Of a DNA stretch of 64,000 bases, positions 16,913-24,595 are shown piece after piece. Position 1 is the first letter of the stretch. The number at the start of each line of letters is the position of its first letter. The notes beneath the pieces were generated by a model. It searched no databases. It saw only the letters and a list, made by a program, of their open reading frames with translations, and was not told the DNA's origin. Source of the stretch: Paenarthrobacter aurescens TC1 (lineage in GTDB: Bacteria > Actinomycetota > Actinomycetes > Actinomycetales > Micrococcaceae); NCBI GenBank assembly GCA_000014925.1, contig CP000474.1, positions 3,906,001-3,970,000 of the forward strand, given 5' to 3'. Made by a program: the position numbers and the translations under genes.

Positions 16913-16941
16913 ATAGCGCCGCCTCGGCTAGGAAGTGTACT

Positions 16942-16957
16942 TGTATACATCTATACA
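16942..16957. promoter_or_regulatory. candidate GntR operator
   Basis: TGTATA-CATC-TATACA is a perfect 6-bp inverted repeat. It lies inside the sequence TTGTATACAT, which fits the TnGTnnnACnA form of FCD-type GntR operators. It sits 30 nt upstream of the GntR ATG. Confidence 0.6.
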
Positions 16958-17106
16958 CCCAGACTGGAGGACCTCACAAAGGGTTACACCTGCGAGCACT
17001 TCTGATTGACCACGACCGAGCGTGTTCGAGTGCCTTGTGGTCGCTTCAAGAGGCTCATAGTGTCGCCTTGCCCGGCCTTTTCGAAAGCCGGTCACTGAAT
17101 CGCAGC

Positions 17107-17319
17107 CCGGCGCTCGGCGATTCCACCAGCGGCTGGAACCGCTCCAACATCACCAACGGACTGGGCATCGCAGGCCGCATGGTCAATGACCTGCGCGAAC
17201 TCGAGCCCGACGCATGGGTGTTCTGGCAGCCCGTGGAGGACACCTACAAGCAGGAGAAGGCCGACAAAGGCTGGGGCTCCATCTACGTGGACTTCGACTG
17301 CAACTACGAGGGCCGCGTC
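17107..17319 (+). pseudogene. remnant of a GH30-like glycoside hydrolase
   Basis: One frame reads GWNRSNITNGLGIAGRMVND, then LRELEPDAWVFWQPVED and GWGSIYVDFDC. This pattern (NGLG, DL..L.P.AWV.WQ.VE, NWG-type turn, V.FDC) is that of the C-terminal part of the catalytic barrel in GH30-like beta-galactanase/glucanase proteins, where the PxAWxxWQ strand is conserved. Only about 70 residues remain, with no start, no N-terminal barrel and no C-terminus. The homology stops exactly where a large palindrome begins (17320). No catalytic glutamate pair can be identified. I judge it a decayed fragment. The family name rests on motif memory. Confidence 0.6.
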
Positions 17320-17416
17320 CCTCTCTCACATCCCACGCCCTTGAGCCGATCCCTCTCTCACTCTTCTCAGAAGAGTGAGAGAGCGTCCCGCTATAAGGGC
17401 TGGGAGGTGAGAGAGG
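17320..17416. repeat. nested palindromic element (REP/BIME-like)
   Basis: Outer arms 17320-17342 and 17395-17416 pair with few mismatches (CCTCTCTCAC... against ...GTGAGAGAGG). Inside them, 15-nt arms at 17353-17367 and 17369-17383 pair perfectly around a single base. The CTCTCTCAC/GTGAGAGAG motif occurs four times in under 100 bp. Such elements are usually dispersed, non-coding and mobilised in trans. Confidence 0.8.
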
Positions 17417-17430
17417 GTTGGCATGCAAAA

Positions 17431-17456
17431 GGGGACCGGTTGATCAACCGGTCCCC
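17431..17456 (-). terminator. intrinsic terminator of the 17491-17832 lipoprotein gene
   Basis: A perfect 26-nt palindrome with 13-bp arms (GGGGACCGGTTGA paired to its complement). On the minus strand it is followed by TTTTGC. It lies 35 nt past the gene's stop. Confidence 0.85.
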
Positions 17457-17490
17457 TTCACACTTAAGTTCGGCTAGGCCGCGGGCGTCA

Positions 17491-17832
17491 TTAGCCGCGG
17501 CACAGTTCGCCGAACTTGGCGCCGGCTTCCTGGAAGGCCGACGTAAGCTCGCCCATCTTTGCTTCGTTCGGTTCTTCCTTGGCCTGCTCGTCCAGGTACT
17601 CAAGGATGGCTGTAACTACAGGCTTCATCTCGGTGGACGCCACCGGTTCGATGGGCCTGATGGCGTTGGCTGCGCGGTTCGAGGCCGTCTGGCTCGGGTT
17701 CTGCGGAATACTGGCTGCGGCGACGCCAACGCGGTCACAGGTTTCCGCGGTGGTCAGCTGCTGCTGCGCGGAACAGGCGGATGCCGAGGCAATAAGCCCG
17801 GCAGCGATCAGGACAGTGGTGAGTTTCTTCAT
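17491..17832 (-). CDS. small secreted lipoprotein
   Basis: This encodes 113 residues from ATG 17832, preceded by GAGGGAACC. A longer in-frame start at 17934 would place an unlikely Arg/Gly-rich leader before the signal peptide. The signal peptide MKKLTTVLIAAGLIASASAC leaves a lipidated Cys at 20. The mature part is helical and has two further cysteines, one in TCDRVG and one in the C-terminal GELCRG, which could form a disulfide. The function is unknown. Confidence 0.8.
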   Translation of the reverse strand: MKKLTTVLIAAGLIASASACSAQQQLTTAETCDRVGVAAASIPQNPSQTASNRAANAIRPIEPVASTEMKPVVTAILEYLDEQAKEEPNEAKMGELTSAFQEAGAKFGELCRG

Positions 17833-18019
17833 GGTTCCCTCAGTGGTCGACGTCCCTTTGATTGTAATCAGAGCCGGGGCCCGGCCACGCATCGGCGTCC
17901 GCGTTCCTCCCCGGTTAGTTCCCCCGTCGGGCACAAAACGACACCGACCCGCCGGTGTCGGAGCCTTCTTACGGTGACAGCGGGAAAGTAACCGGGCAGG
18001 AACGCTGGCATAAGCAAAG

Positions 18020-19738
18020 CTACAGCGCGGGCGTACGGGGTGGCGTGGTCCGCCGCGAACCCGTGGCTTCGAAGGCGGCAGCCAGCGTCAGCAAGGCTGT
18101 GTCATCGTAGGCGCGGCCGGCGAAGGTGAGGCCCACGGGCATGCCAATATCCGCCATGGTTCCCATCGGTACGGTAACGGTGGGGATGCCCAGGTGCCTG
18201 GGAACGAGGTTGCCGTTGGCCACCCACACGCCGTTGCGCCAGCCCAGGTCTGCGGAGGCAGGGTTGACGTCCATGTCGGCAGGACCCACATCCGCAGCCG
18301 CCGGGAACAGGACCGCGTCCAGTCCGAGCCCGTCCATCCACTCCTCGAGGTCAATGCGGCGGGTCTCCTCCAGGCCGCGCACTCCGCCTTCCAGCTCGGG
18401 GATCTCGGTGAAGCGGGATACGCCGTATTCGCGGACATGCCGGGGATAAGCGGAGATGTGGTCGTCGAATCCGGTGTAGCGGTCTGCCAGGGCGCCCTTC
18501 GGGTGCGGGAAGATCGCAGCGCCGTCCACATCGGCAAGCCTGTTGAGGGCGGGATCACCGTTGGCGCGCAGGAAGTCGTCCCATGCCCAGGCCGAAAGGT
18601 CCTCGATTTCACGTTTGAGGTACTCGGTGCTGACCAAGCCGCGAGTGGCAATGGTAGGCGCGCCCGGTCGGTCGCCTTCGTAATTTGCGACCACGGGGAA
18701 GTCCACCAGCACTACTTCAGCGCCAGCGGACTCAAGGTCCCGCTTGGCGGCTTCCCACAGGTCAATCACGGAAGCCCGCGTCTCGATGCGCTGCCCGGTG
18801 GGGCCACCGATGCCCGGCTGCTCGCTGGTCCCGGCGTCCGGGTCTGCGTTGATATACATGCGCGGCACCCCGAAGCGCTTGCCCCGCAATGCCAGCTGCC
18901 CGCCGTCGGCGTCTTCCACGGCAAGCGTCAGGTAGGACTCCGGGCGGACCTCGGACGATTTCGGGAGCTGAACCCACGGCTGCGCGCGCCAAAAATCACC
19001 GCGCGTCTCAGCGTCATCGGCAACAATGACATCCAGCAGTTCCAGCATGTCCGCCATGGTGCGCGTGTGCGGGACTACGACGTCCATGGTGGGTACCAGC
19101 GGCCAGTTGCCGCGCACCGAGATGACGCCGCGCGAGGGCGTGTAGGCGCAAAGAGCATTGTTCGACGCCGGTGCGCGGCCACTCGACCAGGTCTCCTCAC
19201 CCAGGCCGAAGGCCGCGAAGCTGGCCGCCGTCGCGGTTCCGGAACCGTTGGAGGAGCCGGAACCGAAGGCTGCCGTCAGGTACTCAGCGTTGTACGGGCT
19301 TTCAGCACGTCCGTACACACCGCGCTGCATTCCGCCATTGGCCATCGGCGGCATGTTGGTCAGGCCGAGCAGCACCGCTCCGGCGTCGCGGAGTCGTTCA
19401 ATGGTGAAGGCATCGCTCTGCGCTACCAAGTGCTCAAATGCCGGCGATCCTGCAGCTGCCGTAAGCCCCTTGGCCAAGTAGCTGTCCTTGGCTGTGTAGG
19501 GGATCCCGTCCAGCGGCCCCCGCACCGCGCCCTTCGCCCGTCGTTCATCTGAGGCCCGGGCGTCCGCCAAAGCATCGGGGTTCATCACCACCATGGCGTT
19601 GAGTTTGATGCCGTTGCGATCGTAGGCATCGATACGGTCAAGGTATGCCTGGGTGAGTTCCTCGCTGGTCACCTCGCCCGATTCGAGCGCAGCGCGCAAC
19701 TGCGCGATGGACGCTTCTACGACGTCGAACCGAGCCAT
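18020..19738 (-). CDS. amidase-signature hydrolase paired with agmatine deiminase
   Basis: This encodes 572 residues. The amidase-signature Lys is K84 in IPYTAKDSYL. The Gly/Ser motif is GSGSSNGSG (159-167), and the nucleophile is the second Ser of ETWSSGRAP (about S186), where most relatives have TGGSIR. The protein is longer than typical GatA-type amidases (~470), with insertions in the C-terminal half. Its ATG overlaps the agmatine deiminase stop by one base (TAATG), so it acts in the same pathway or is at least co-expressed. Hydrolysis of N-carbamoylputrescine or another amide from agmatine is an inference. No nitrilase-type AguB is present nearby. Confidence 0.85.
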   Translation of the reverse strand: MARFDVVEASIAQLRAALESGEVTSEELTQAYLDRIDAYDRNGIKLNAMVVMNPDALADARASDERRAKGAVRGPLDGIPYTAKDSYLAKGLTAAAGSPAFEHLVAQSDAFTIERLRDAGAVLLGLTNMPPMANGGMQRGVYGRAESPYNAEYLTAAFGSGSSNGSGTATAASFAAFGLGEETWSSGRAPASNNALCAYTPSRGVISVRGNWPLVPTMDVVVPHTRTMADMLELLDVIVADDAETRGDFWRAQPWVQLPKSSEVRPESYLTLAVEDADGGQLALRGKRFGVPRMYINADPDAGTSEQPGIGGPTGQRIETRASVIDLWEAAKRDLESAGAEVVLVDFPVVANYEGDRPGAPTIATRGLVSTEYLKREIEDLSAWAWDDFLRANGDPALNRLADVDGAAIFPHPKGALADRYTGFDDHISAYPRHVREYGVSRFTEIPELEGGVRGLEETRRIDLEEWMDGLGLDAVLFPAAADVGPADMDVNPASADLGWRNGVWVANGNLVPRHLGIPTVTVPMGTMADIGMPVGLTFAGRAYDDTALLTLAAAFEATGSRRTTPPRTPAL

Positions 19739-20796
19739 TACGCTGCACCTCCAGCGCGTTGTGCTCCACTGAGGCTCGGCTGCTGCTGGGTGATGCAGTG
19801 GATGCCGCCACCGCGGGCCAGGATCGGCCGGGCGTCCACGGTGACCACGCGGCGGCCGGGGTAGGCTTCGGCCAGGATCTCGGCCGCGAGGGAATCGGCA
19901 CGTTCTTCACCGTAGCCACAGGCGATGACGCCACCATTGACCACCAGGTGGTTGACGTAGCTCCAGTCCACAAAGCCGTCTTCGTCGCGTAAAGTTTCCG
20001 GCGCAGGCAGCGGCACAATCTCGAACGGCTTGTCCGCTGCATCCGTCTGGGTTTCCAGGAATGCCTGGAGCGTGCGGCTGACTTCGTAATCCGGGTGCTC
20101 CGGGTTGGTCTGGGAATGCAGCAGGATACGGCCGGGGGTGGGCAGGGTGGCCACCATGTCGATGTGGCCGCGCGTGCCCAGGTCCTCGTAGTCGCGGGTC
20201 AGTCCGCGGGGTACCCAAATGACCTTGGTGGCTCCGATGGTGCGGGCCAGTTCGGCTTCGACTGCCGCTTTGTCGGCACAGGGATTCCGGCCCGGATCCA
20301 GCTGCACGGTTTCGGTGACCAGCACGGTTCCTTCGCCGTCCACGTGGATGGCGCCACCTTCGTTGACCAGCAGCGAGCTGACCAGCTCGGCGCCCGCCTT
20401 CCCGGCGACGAAGCGGGCCATTCCGGCGCTCTTCTGCCACTCGGACCACGCCGGAGCACCCCAGCCGTTGAAGATCCAGTCCACGGCGCCAAGCACGCCG
20501 GGACGTTCGTCGTCGAGGACGAAGGTGGGTCCGACGTCGCGCATCCAGAACTCGTCCAACGGTGCCTCGATCTGTTCGATGCCGCTGCCCAGCATGCGGG
20601 CGGCGCGTTCGCGCTCGCTGGGGTCCACCACCATGCTGACCGGCTCGAATTCGGCCACTGCATGGGCGACGGCGGTCCAGGCCGAGTAGGCCTCTTCGGC
20701 GGAGGCGGCGTCGTGGCCAAGGGTCAGGCCGGTGCGGGGGAACGCCATCCAGGTGCGCTCATGCGGTGCGGTTTCGGCCGGCATTCTCCAAGCCAT
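19738..20796 (-). CDS. agmatine deiminase family protein
   Basis: This encodes 352 residues from ATG 20796, which follows GGAGTCACCC. The frame is open to 20919, but the extra residues do not resemble the family. Family motifs in order are HERTWMAFPR, MRDVGPTFV, VDWIFNGWG, NEGGAIHVDGEGTVLVTE, and the catalytic GGGIHCITQQQP with nucleophile Cys334. These enzymes hydrolyse agmatine to N-carbamoylputrescine and ammonia. The gene is divergent from a TetR regulator and shares a 9-bp-arm palindrome with it. It is the first gene of a two-gene operon with an amidase. The symbol aguA is likely but not proven. Confidence 0.92.
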   Translation of the reverse strand: MAWRMPAETAPHERTWMAFPRTGLTLGHDAASAEEAYSAWTAVAHAVAEFEPVSMVVDPSERERAARMLGSGIEQIEAPLDEFWMRDVGPTFVLDDERPGVLGAVDWIFNGWGAPAWSEWQKSAGMARFVAGKAGAELVSSLLVNEGGAIHVDGEGTVLVTETVQLDPGRNPCADKAAVEAELARTIGATKVIWVPRGLTRDYEDLGTRGHIDMVATLPTPGRILLHSQTNPEHPDYEVSRTLQAFLETQTDAADKPFEIVPLPAPETLRDEDGFVDWSYVNHLVVNGGVIACGYGEERADSLAAEILAEAYPGRRVVTVDARPILARGGGIHCITQQQPSLSGAQRAGGAA

Positions 20797-20827
20797 GGGT
20801 GACTCCTTCGTCTTCAGTGCAAATCTC

Positions 20828-20849
20828 TTGTTGATCACACGATCAACAA
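20828..20849. promoter_or_regulatory. candidate TetR operator
   Basis: TTGTTGATC-ACAC-GATCAACAA is a perfect inverted repeat with 9-bp arms. It lies midway between the divergent agmatine deiminase (ATG 20796) and TetR (ATG 20880) genes, so it could control both. Confidence 0.8.
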
Positions 20850-20879
20850 TGCTGAAAAGGTAATCTAGACTGGTCCTTG

Positions 20880-21515
20880 ATGTCAAGCACTCCACAGAAG
20901 CGCGCAGTCCGGAAGTCACCGGCAGAGCGCGCCGCAGAAATCACAGAGGCCGCCCGCGAGATCGCACTCGAGGCCGGGCTTACAGCCCTGACGCTGCGCA
21001 ATGTTGCCGCCCGGGTAGGAGTCGCTTCAGGCCTGGTGGCGCACTACCAACCCAACATGGACGCGCTCGTGTCAAGCACTTTCGCCACCATCGTGGCTGC
21101 GGAAACACAGGAAGTGGCAGGCTTGCTGAGCCTGCAACCGGGACCGTCGGAACGACTCGCCCTCTTGGTGGACACCCTTTTGGACAACAGCAGGCTGGAC
21201 GTCACGGCAATCTGGGTGGAGGCCTGGACCTTGGGACGCCGCAACGAAACCCTGGCCGCCTCGGTCCGCGAGCAAATGGATGCTTGGCAGAAGGTCTTCC
21301 AGGGAGTGGTCGAGGACGGGAACGCGACCGGAGCGTTCAACGTTTCGGACGCCGCGGCCGTCGCCTGGCAGATTCTCGGCATGGTGGATGGCCTGAACGC
21401 CCAAGCCTTGGTCCGCTGGGATGGTGTCAACGATCGCGGCACGCACCTTGCCCGCGCCGTCGAGGGAATGGTGGGCGCCGCCCGGGGTTCACTAACAACC
21501 AAGCCGGGCGCGTAG
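20880..21515 (+). CDS. TetR-family regulator of the agmatine operon
   Basis: This encodes 211 residues from ATG 20880. A TTG codon just before it is not needed. The N-terminal helix-turn-helix is clear (EIALEAGLTALTLRNVAARVGVASGLVAHY). The ligand domain shows the GRRNETLAASVREQMDAWQKVF and AWQILGMVDGLNAQALVRWD patterns of the BetI-like TetR_C group. Divergent placement and the shared palindrome at 20828-20849 argue that it represses the deiminase/amidase operon. The inducer may be agmatine or a related polyamine (inference). Confidence 0.9.
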   Translation: MSSTPQKRAVRKSPAERAAEITEAAREIALEAGLTALTLRNVAARVGVASGLVAHYQPNMDALVSSTFATIVAAETQEVAGLLSLQPGPSERLALLVDTLLDNSRLDVTAIWVEAWTLGRRNETLAASVREQMDAWQKVFQGVVEDGNATGAFNVSDAAAVAWQILGMVDGLNAQALVRWDGVNDRGTHLARAVEGMVGAARGSLTTKPGA

Positions 21516-21569
21516 CTGCCACAACCGTGGGCAGGACGCTACACCGTGGCCCTGCCCTAGGCTGGGACC

Positions 21570-22220
21570 ATGGCGATCATTCACAAGGCAACCCTGTCCC
21601 CTTCCAAGCTCGAACTCATCGCTGACTACCTCCCAAAGCAGCCCTGGTTCATCCAGGATGGCTCCCCGGAGCTCATCGGCGCCTACCGCTTTGACGATCC
21701 CGCTGGCGAGGTGGGCCTCGAGACTCACGTTGTCACCGCTGGCGAGCGCGTCTACCAGGTTCCCCTCAGCTACCGCGGCTACGAACTGGCCGGCGCTGAG
21801 GAGTGGCTGCTCGGAACCATGGACCACTCCGTCCTCGGCAAGCGCTGGGTGTACGACGCCTGCGCCGATCCCATTTACGTCAAGGCTCTCGCCACCGCAA
21901 TCCTCACCGGCCAGCAGGAGGCGGAACAGTTTGTGGACGGCGAGCCTGAGCCCCGGCCCAGCACGGTCACGGTGAAGGGCAGCGGAAAGCTCGACGGCGG
22001 TTTCCCCACCCTGAGCGCCTCGGCGCCGGTATCCGGCAGCGGCGTGACCATCATTGATGCCGGCGAGCTTCGCTTGAAGGTGGCGCGGGTAGTGGACGTG
22101 GCAGCGGACGCTTCCGCCAACTCGGCCGCTGCCCCGGAACTGCACAGCGAGCTGACCCTGAACGGCACGTGGGCCGGGCTTGAAAACCCGGTGGAGTTGG
22201 CAGCAGTAATCCGGAACTGA
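21570..22220 (+). CDS. maltokinase N-terminal cap-like domain protein (CG0192-like)
   Basis: This encodes 216 residues. The N-terminus MAIIHKATLSPSKLELIADY, then LPKQPWF and the FDDPAGEVGLETHVV segment, resembles the N-terminal cap of actinobacterial maltokinases and the stand-alone CG0192-type proteins. The conserved VPLSYRGYELAGAEEWLLGTMDHSVLGKRWVYD follows in the expected order. No kinase domain follows, so it is the stand-alone form, whose function is not established. The gene is monocistronic, with a GC-rich hairpin (22267-22302) downstream. Confidence 0.78.
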   Translation: MAIIHKATLSPSKLELIADYLPKQPWFIQDGSPELIGAYRFDDPAGEVGLETHVVTAGERVYQVPLSYRGYELAGAEEWLLGTMDHSVLGKRWVYDACADPIYVKALATAILTGQQEAEQFVDGEPEPRPSTVTVKGSGKLDGGFPTLSASAPVSGSGVTIIDAGELRLKVARVVDVAADASANSAAAPELHSELTLNGTWAGLENPVELAAVIRN

Positions 22221-22266
22221 TACTCGACGTTCCTTCCCAGTTACCCCACCTCCCGGCCAATGTGGT

Positions 22267-22302
22267 CCCGGGGCGGCCGCGTGATGGCTAGGCCGCGCCG
22301 GG
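22267..22302 (+). terminator. GC-rich hairpin downstream of the maltokinase-cap gene
   Basis: CCCGGGGCGGCC (22267-22278) pairs with GGCCGCGCCGGG (22291-22302) at 11 of 12 positions around a 12-nt loop. There is no T-tract. Confidence 0.55.
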
Positions 22303-22410
22303 GCTCAGGCAGGAGTACCCGGGAAGGAGCGCACGCCGGGGGCACCTGTTGGTCGCAGCGGCTCCGGCGTAGGCTGGCACCAAGCCATCTAACTACGTGA
22401 GGGGTTCGGC

Positions 22411-22833
22411 ATGTACAAAGCGCAAACCATCATCCCCGCCGCCCAGGATCTGGCACGGGAGTGGGTAACGCATGCAGCTGAGGGCACGTCGTCCCAGACG
22501 GATGCGGTGGTGAGGTGGGCATTGGCCCGGATCAACCATGCCGATGTGCCGTCCGTGGTGCATGGCGTCATGCTCACTTTGACCGGTAACAAGAAGGCTG
22601 CCAAGGAAGCTAAACGCACCGCAACCAGAGCAGTGAAGAAGGCAACCCAAGCGCTCAGCCGGAAGACAACTCAACGCAGCTCCGGCCGTGCCGTATGGTT
22701 TACCGCCATCGTTGCGGCCCTGGTGGGTGCGGGCGCAGTCTTTGCTTGGCGCATGATGATGCCCCCGGGCGAACCTGAGCCGGTCAGTCAGCCGGAGACC
22801 CCGGTCCAGCCGCCAGTGCCCCCGGTTCCCTAG
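22411..22833 (+). CDS. membrane-anchored protein with PPGEPEP motif, paralogue 1
   Basis: This encodes 140 residues. The helical N-terminal ~65 residues are followed by a Lys/Arg-rich stretch (KKAAKEAKRTATRAVKKATQ), one transmembrane helix (AVWFTAIVAALVGAGAVFAW) and a short extracytoplasmic Pro-rich tail starting MPPGEPEP. The same helix-plus-PPGEPEP layout recurs in the gene at 23463-23858. The two are separated by a divergent DUF3040 gene. GAGGGG lies 9 nt before the ATG. The function is unknown. Confidence 0.65.
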   Translation: MYKAQTIIPAAQDLAREWVTHAAEGTSSQTDAVVRWALARINHADVPSVVHGVMLTLTGNKKAAKEAKRTATRAVKKATQALSRKTTQRSSGRAVWFTAIVAALVGAGAVFAWRMMMPPGEPEPVSQPETPVQPPVPPVP

Positions 22834-22859
22834 TCACGCCACCAAAGGTGCCGGACCCG

Positions 22860-23162
22860 CTACGGTGCAGGGTCGTCGTCGTGCCGTTGTATCCGTCTCC
22901 GTAGCGACTTCCCGGCAAAGAGCCAGTAAGCGCCGCCGCTGGCCAACAGGAACCCCAGCACGCCCAAAATGACCAGCTGGCTAATGATCCCGGCGATAAC
23001 CATCACGAAACCGGCCAAGACGGCAAGAGTGCCCAGAACAGCACGCGCCAGCGCGCCTCGTGGGCGGCCTGACTTCAGCTCATAGGCGAGATCGGGATCC
23101 GTTGAAGCGAGATCCCGCTCCAGCTCTTCCAAGCTCCTGCGTTCTTCTTCCGACAACGACAT
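22860..23162 (-). CDS. DUF3040 membrane protein
   Basis: This encodes 100 residues. The start MSLSEEERRSLEELERDLASTDPDLA is the hallmark of DUF3040. Two transmembrane helices follow (LGTLAVLAGFVMVIAGIIS and ILGVLGFLLASGGAYWLFAG) and then a basic tail (RRRIQRHDDD). DUF3040 proteins are small actinobacterial membrane proteins of unknown function. GGAACTCC-type spacing precedes the start. It is convergent with the PPGEPEP gene upstream. Confidence 0.88.
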   Translation of the reverse strand: MSLSEEERRSLEELERDLASTDPDLAYELKSGRPRGALARAVLGTLAVLAGFVMVIAGIISQLVILGVLGFLLASGGAYWLFAGKSLRRRIQRHDDDPAP

Positions 23163-23462
23163 CGGAGTTCCTCACCACACAAGCAGGGCCGCCAACCTTG
23201 CGTCGATGCTCAGAACATCAGCACGAGCTCTGCTTGCCGTGCTATGCCTTCATTATCTTCCCGTTAGGCAGTTCTAGCCACAGGCAGGAAATGCCGGACA
23301 ACCGTGCAGTGAGCGGCTATGGCGGCGTCGTTGATTACTCGGGGGACGGAACCATCGGGATCGCGCCTTACCAAGGGTCCTCAGCATGCTTACGATGGAG
23401 TGGCGGGTTACGGCCCACTAATGCACGGACTACCGAACGCCGACTGGAAAGTTGAATTCCCC
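23163..23462. other. 300-nt divergent intergenic region, no gene seen
   Basis: This lies between the divergent DUF3040 and PPGEPEP-2 starts and must hold their promoters, though I cannot name convincing -35/-10 boxes. A frame in phase with the downstream gene is open from 23319, but its composition is unlike coding sequence. I see no repeat. Confidence 0.5.
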
Positions 23463-23858
23463 ATGGCACGACGAAGCTCCACCAAAGCAGCAAACCTCCC
23501 CGGCCCCGGTTCCAAACGACGCGGACCCGGACGGGCCATCTGGCTAATTGCCGCGGGTCTCGTCGCTGGCATAGCCGGTGGAATTTTCGGTTTCCGCATG
23601 CTGGTGCCACCGGGAGAGCCCGAACCGGACAAGACCCCTCAGCGGCAACCTGCCGAAATTCTGGTCCCGGAAGAGCCGGTCGAGATCTCAACGAGAATGC
23701 GTCCCGGCGAATGGACTGAAGAGTCATTGCTGGAGCACGTCGAGGATTACAAGCAGCAGATCCGGGACATGGGCGCGAGAGAATCGCAGATCGTAGTCAA
23801 CGTGGAGCGGACGGAAGCGGGGGCTGCCCGCGTGGTGGTCAGCTGGGATCGATCCTAG
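23463..23858 (+). CDS. membrane-anchored protein with PPGEPEP motif, paralogue 2
   Basis: This encodes 131 residues from ATG 23463. A basic head (ARRSSTKAANLPGPGSKRRG) precedes a transmembrane helix (AIWLIAAGLVAGIAGGIFGF) and then VPPGEPEP, as in the gene at 22411. The extracytoplasmic domain is longer here and ends with ITSRS-free but structured sequence: GEWTEESLLEHVEDYKQQIR and QIVVNVERTEAGAARVVVSW. Its stop overlaps the convergent IclR stop in a shared CTAG (23855-23858). The function is unknown. Confidence 0.65.
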   Translation: MARRSSTKAANLPGPGSKRRGPGRAIWLIAAGLVAGIAGGIFGFRMLVPPGEPEPDKTPQRQPAEILVPEEPVEISTRMRPGEWTEESLLEHVEDYKQQIRDMGARESQIVVNVERTEAGAARVVVSWDRS

Positions 23859-24595
23859 AGTTTGCCCGCTGTTTCCTTCGCCGCTTCCTGCAGCAACGCA
23901 ATAAATTCGTCCTGCCGAGGAAGGACGTCATCACGAAGTCCGGCAACTGACAGTGCCCCGCGTAATACGCCATGGGAATCGAACAGCGGCACTCCCAGTG
24001 CGGCGACACCGACGGTGACGTCCTGGTCAGACACACTGAAGCCGCGTTCCCGGATGATTTTTGCGTCAGCCTCAACCTGCTCTGCTGTGGTGAGGGTGTT
24101 CGGCGTGATCGCCTGCAGCGGAGCCGACGCTGTGACGCTGTGCCTGAGTTGGTCATCCCATGCCATGATGGCCCGCGACGTTGCACCTGCGTGCGGCGGG
24201 AGGGTGCCGCCGGGGTTGAGGAGCAGCAGCGTCACTTTGGTCCCTTTGACCCAATCGAGGCAGGTCACGAGTTGGTTCCTTACGGCGCAGAGATAGACGG
24301 TCTGGCCCGTGAGCTCGTTGAGGCGGGCCATGGCGGGACGGGCTGCGGAGACCTCCGGAATCCCTTGAAGGGAAGCACTTGCTAGGTGAAGGATCTGCGT
24401 ACCGAGTTGAGCCCTGCCATCTTCCCGGATTCCGATCAGTTCCACGTGTTCGAGCGCGTCAAGCAACCGGTACACGCTGGGGCGCGGCATGGAAATTGCC
24501 TCGGCGATGTCCACCACGCTCATGGGTCCGTTGTCGGCCAGCGCGTTGAGGAGGTCAGCACTGTTGGCCATCACCTTGATGGGTTTCGCTGCCAC
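23855..24595 (-). CDS. IclR-family regulator 1 of the catabolic island
   Basis: This encodes 246 residues from GTG 24595, which overlaps the stop of the upstream IclR gene by one base (TAGTG). A winged helix (SADLLNALADNGPMSVVDIA then SMPRPSVYRLLDALEHVELI) is followed by an IclR effector domain with the conserved GATSRAIMAW and ERGFSVSDQDVTVGVAALGVPLFD. The two tandem regulators differ in sequence and are not a recent duplication. They face away from the alcohol dehydrogenase and transketolase genes and probably control them. Confidence 0.9.
   Translation of the reverse strand: MAAKPIKVMANSADLLNALADNGPMSVVDIAEAISMPRPSVYRLLDALEHVELIGIREDGRAQLGTQILHLASASLQGIPEVSAARPAMARLNELTGQTVYLCAVRNQLVTCLDWVKGTKVTLLLLNPGGTLPPHAGATSRAIMAWDDQLRHSVTASAPLQAITPNTLTTAEQVEADAKIIRERGFSVSDQDVTVGVAALGVPLFDSHGVLRGALSVAGLRDDVLPRQDEFIALLQEAAKETAGKL

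Noticed and set aside
17320..17416. CRISPR-like or tandem repeat at the CTCTCTCAC region
   Set aside because: The repeats are inverted and nested, with no equal spacers.
16879..17991. 370-codon plus-strand frame from the GntR promoter region
   Set aside because: It joins a gene remnant, palindromes and the antisense of a lipoprotein. Only the GH-like piece is coding-derived.
18194..19552. Long open frame antisense to the amidase
   Set aside because: It is a shadow of the amidase codon pattern, with no start context and no recognisable protein.
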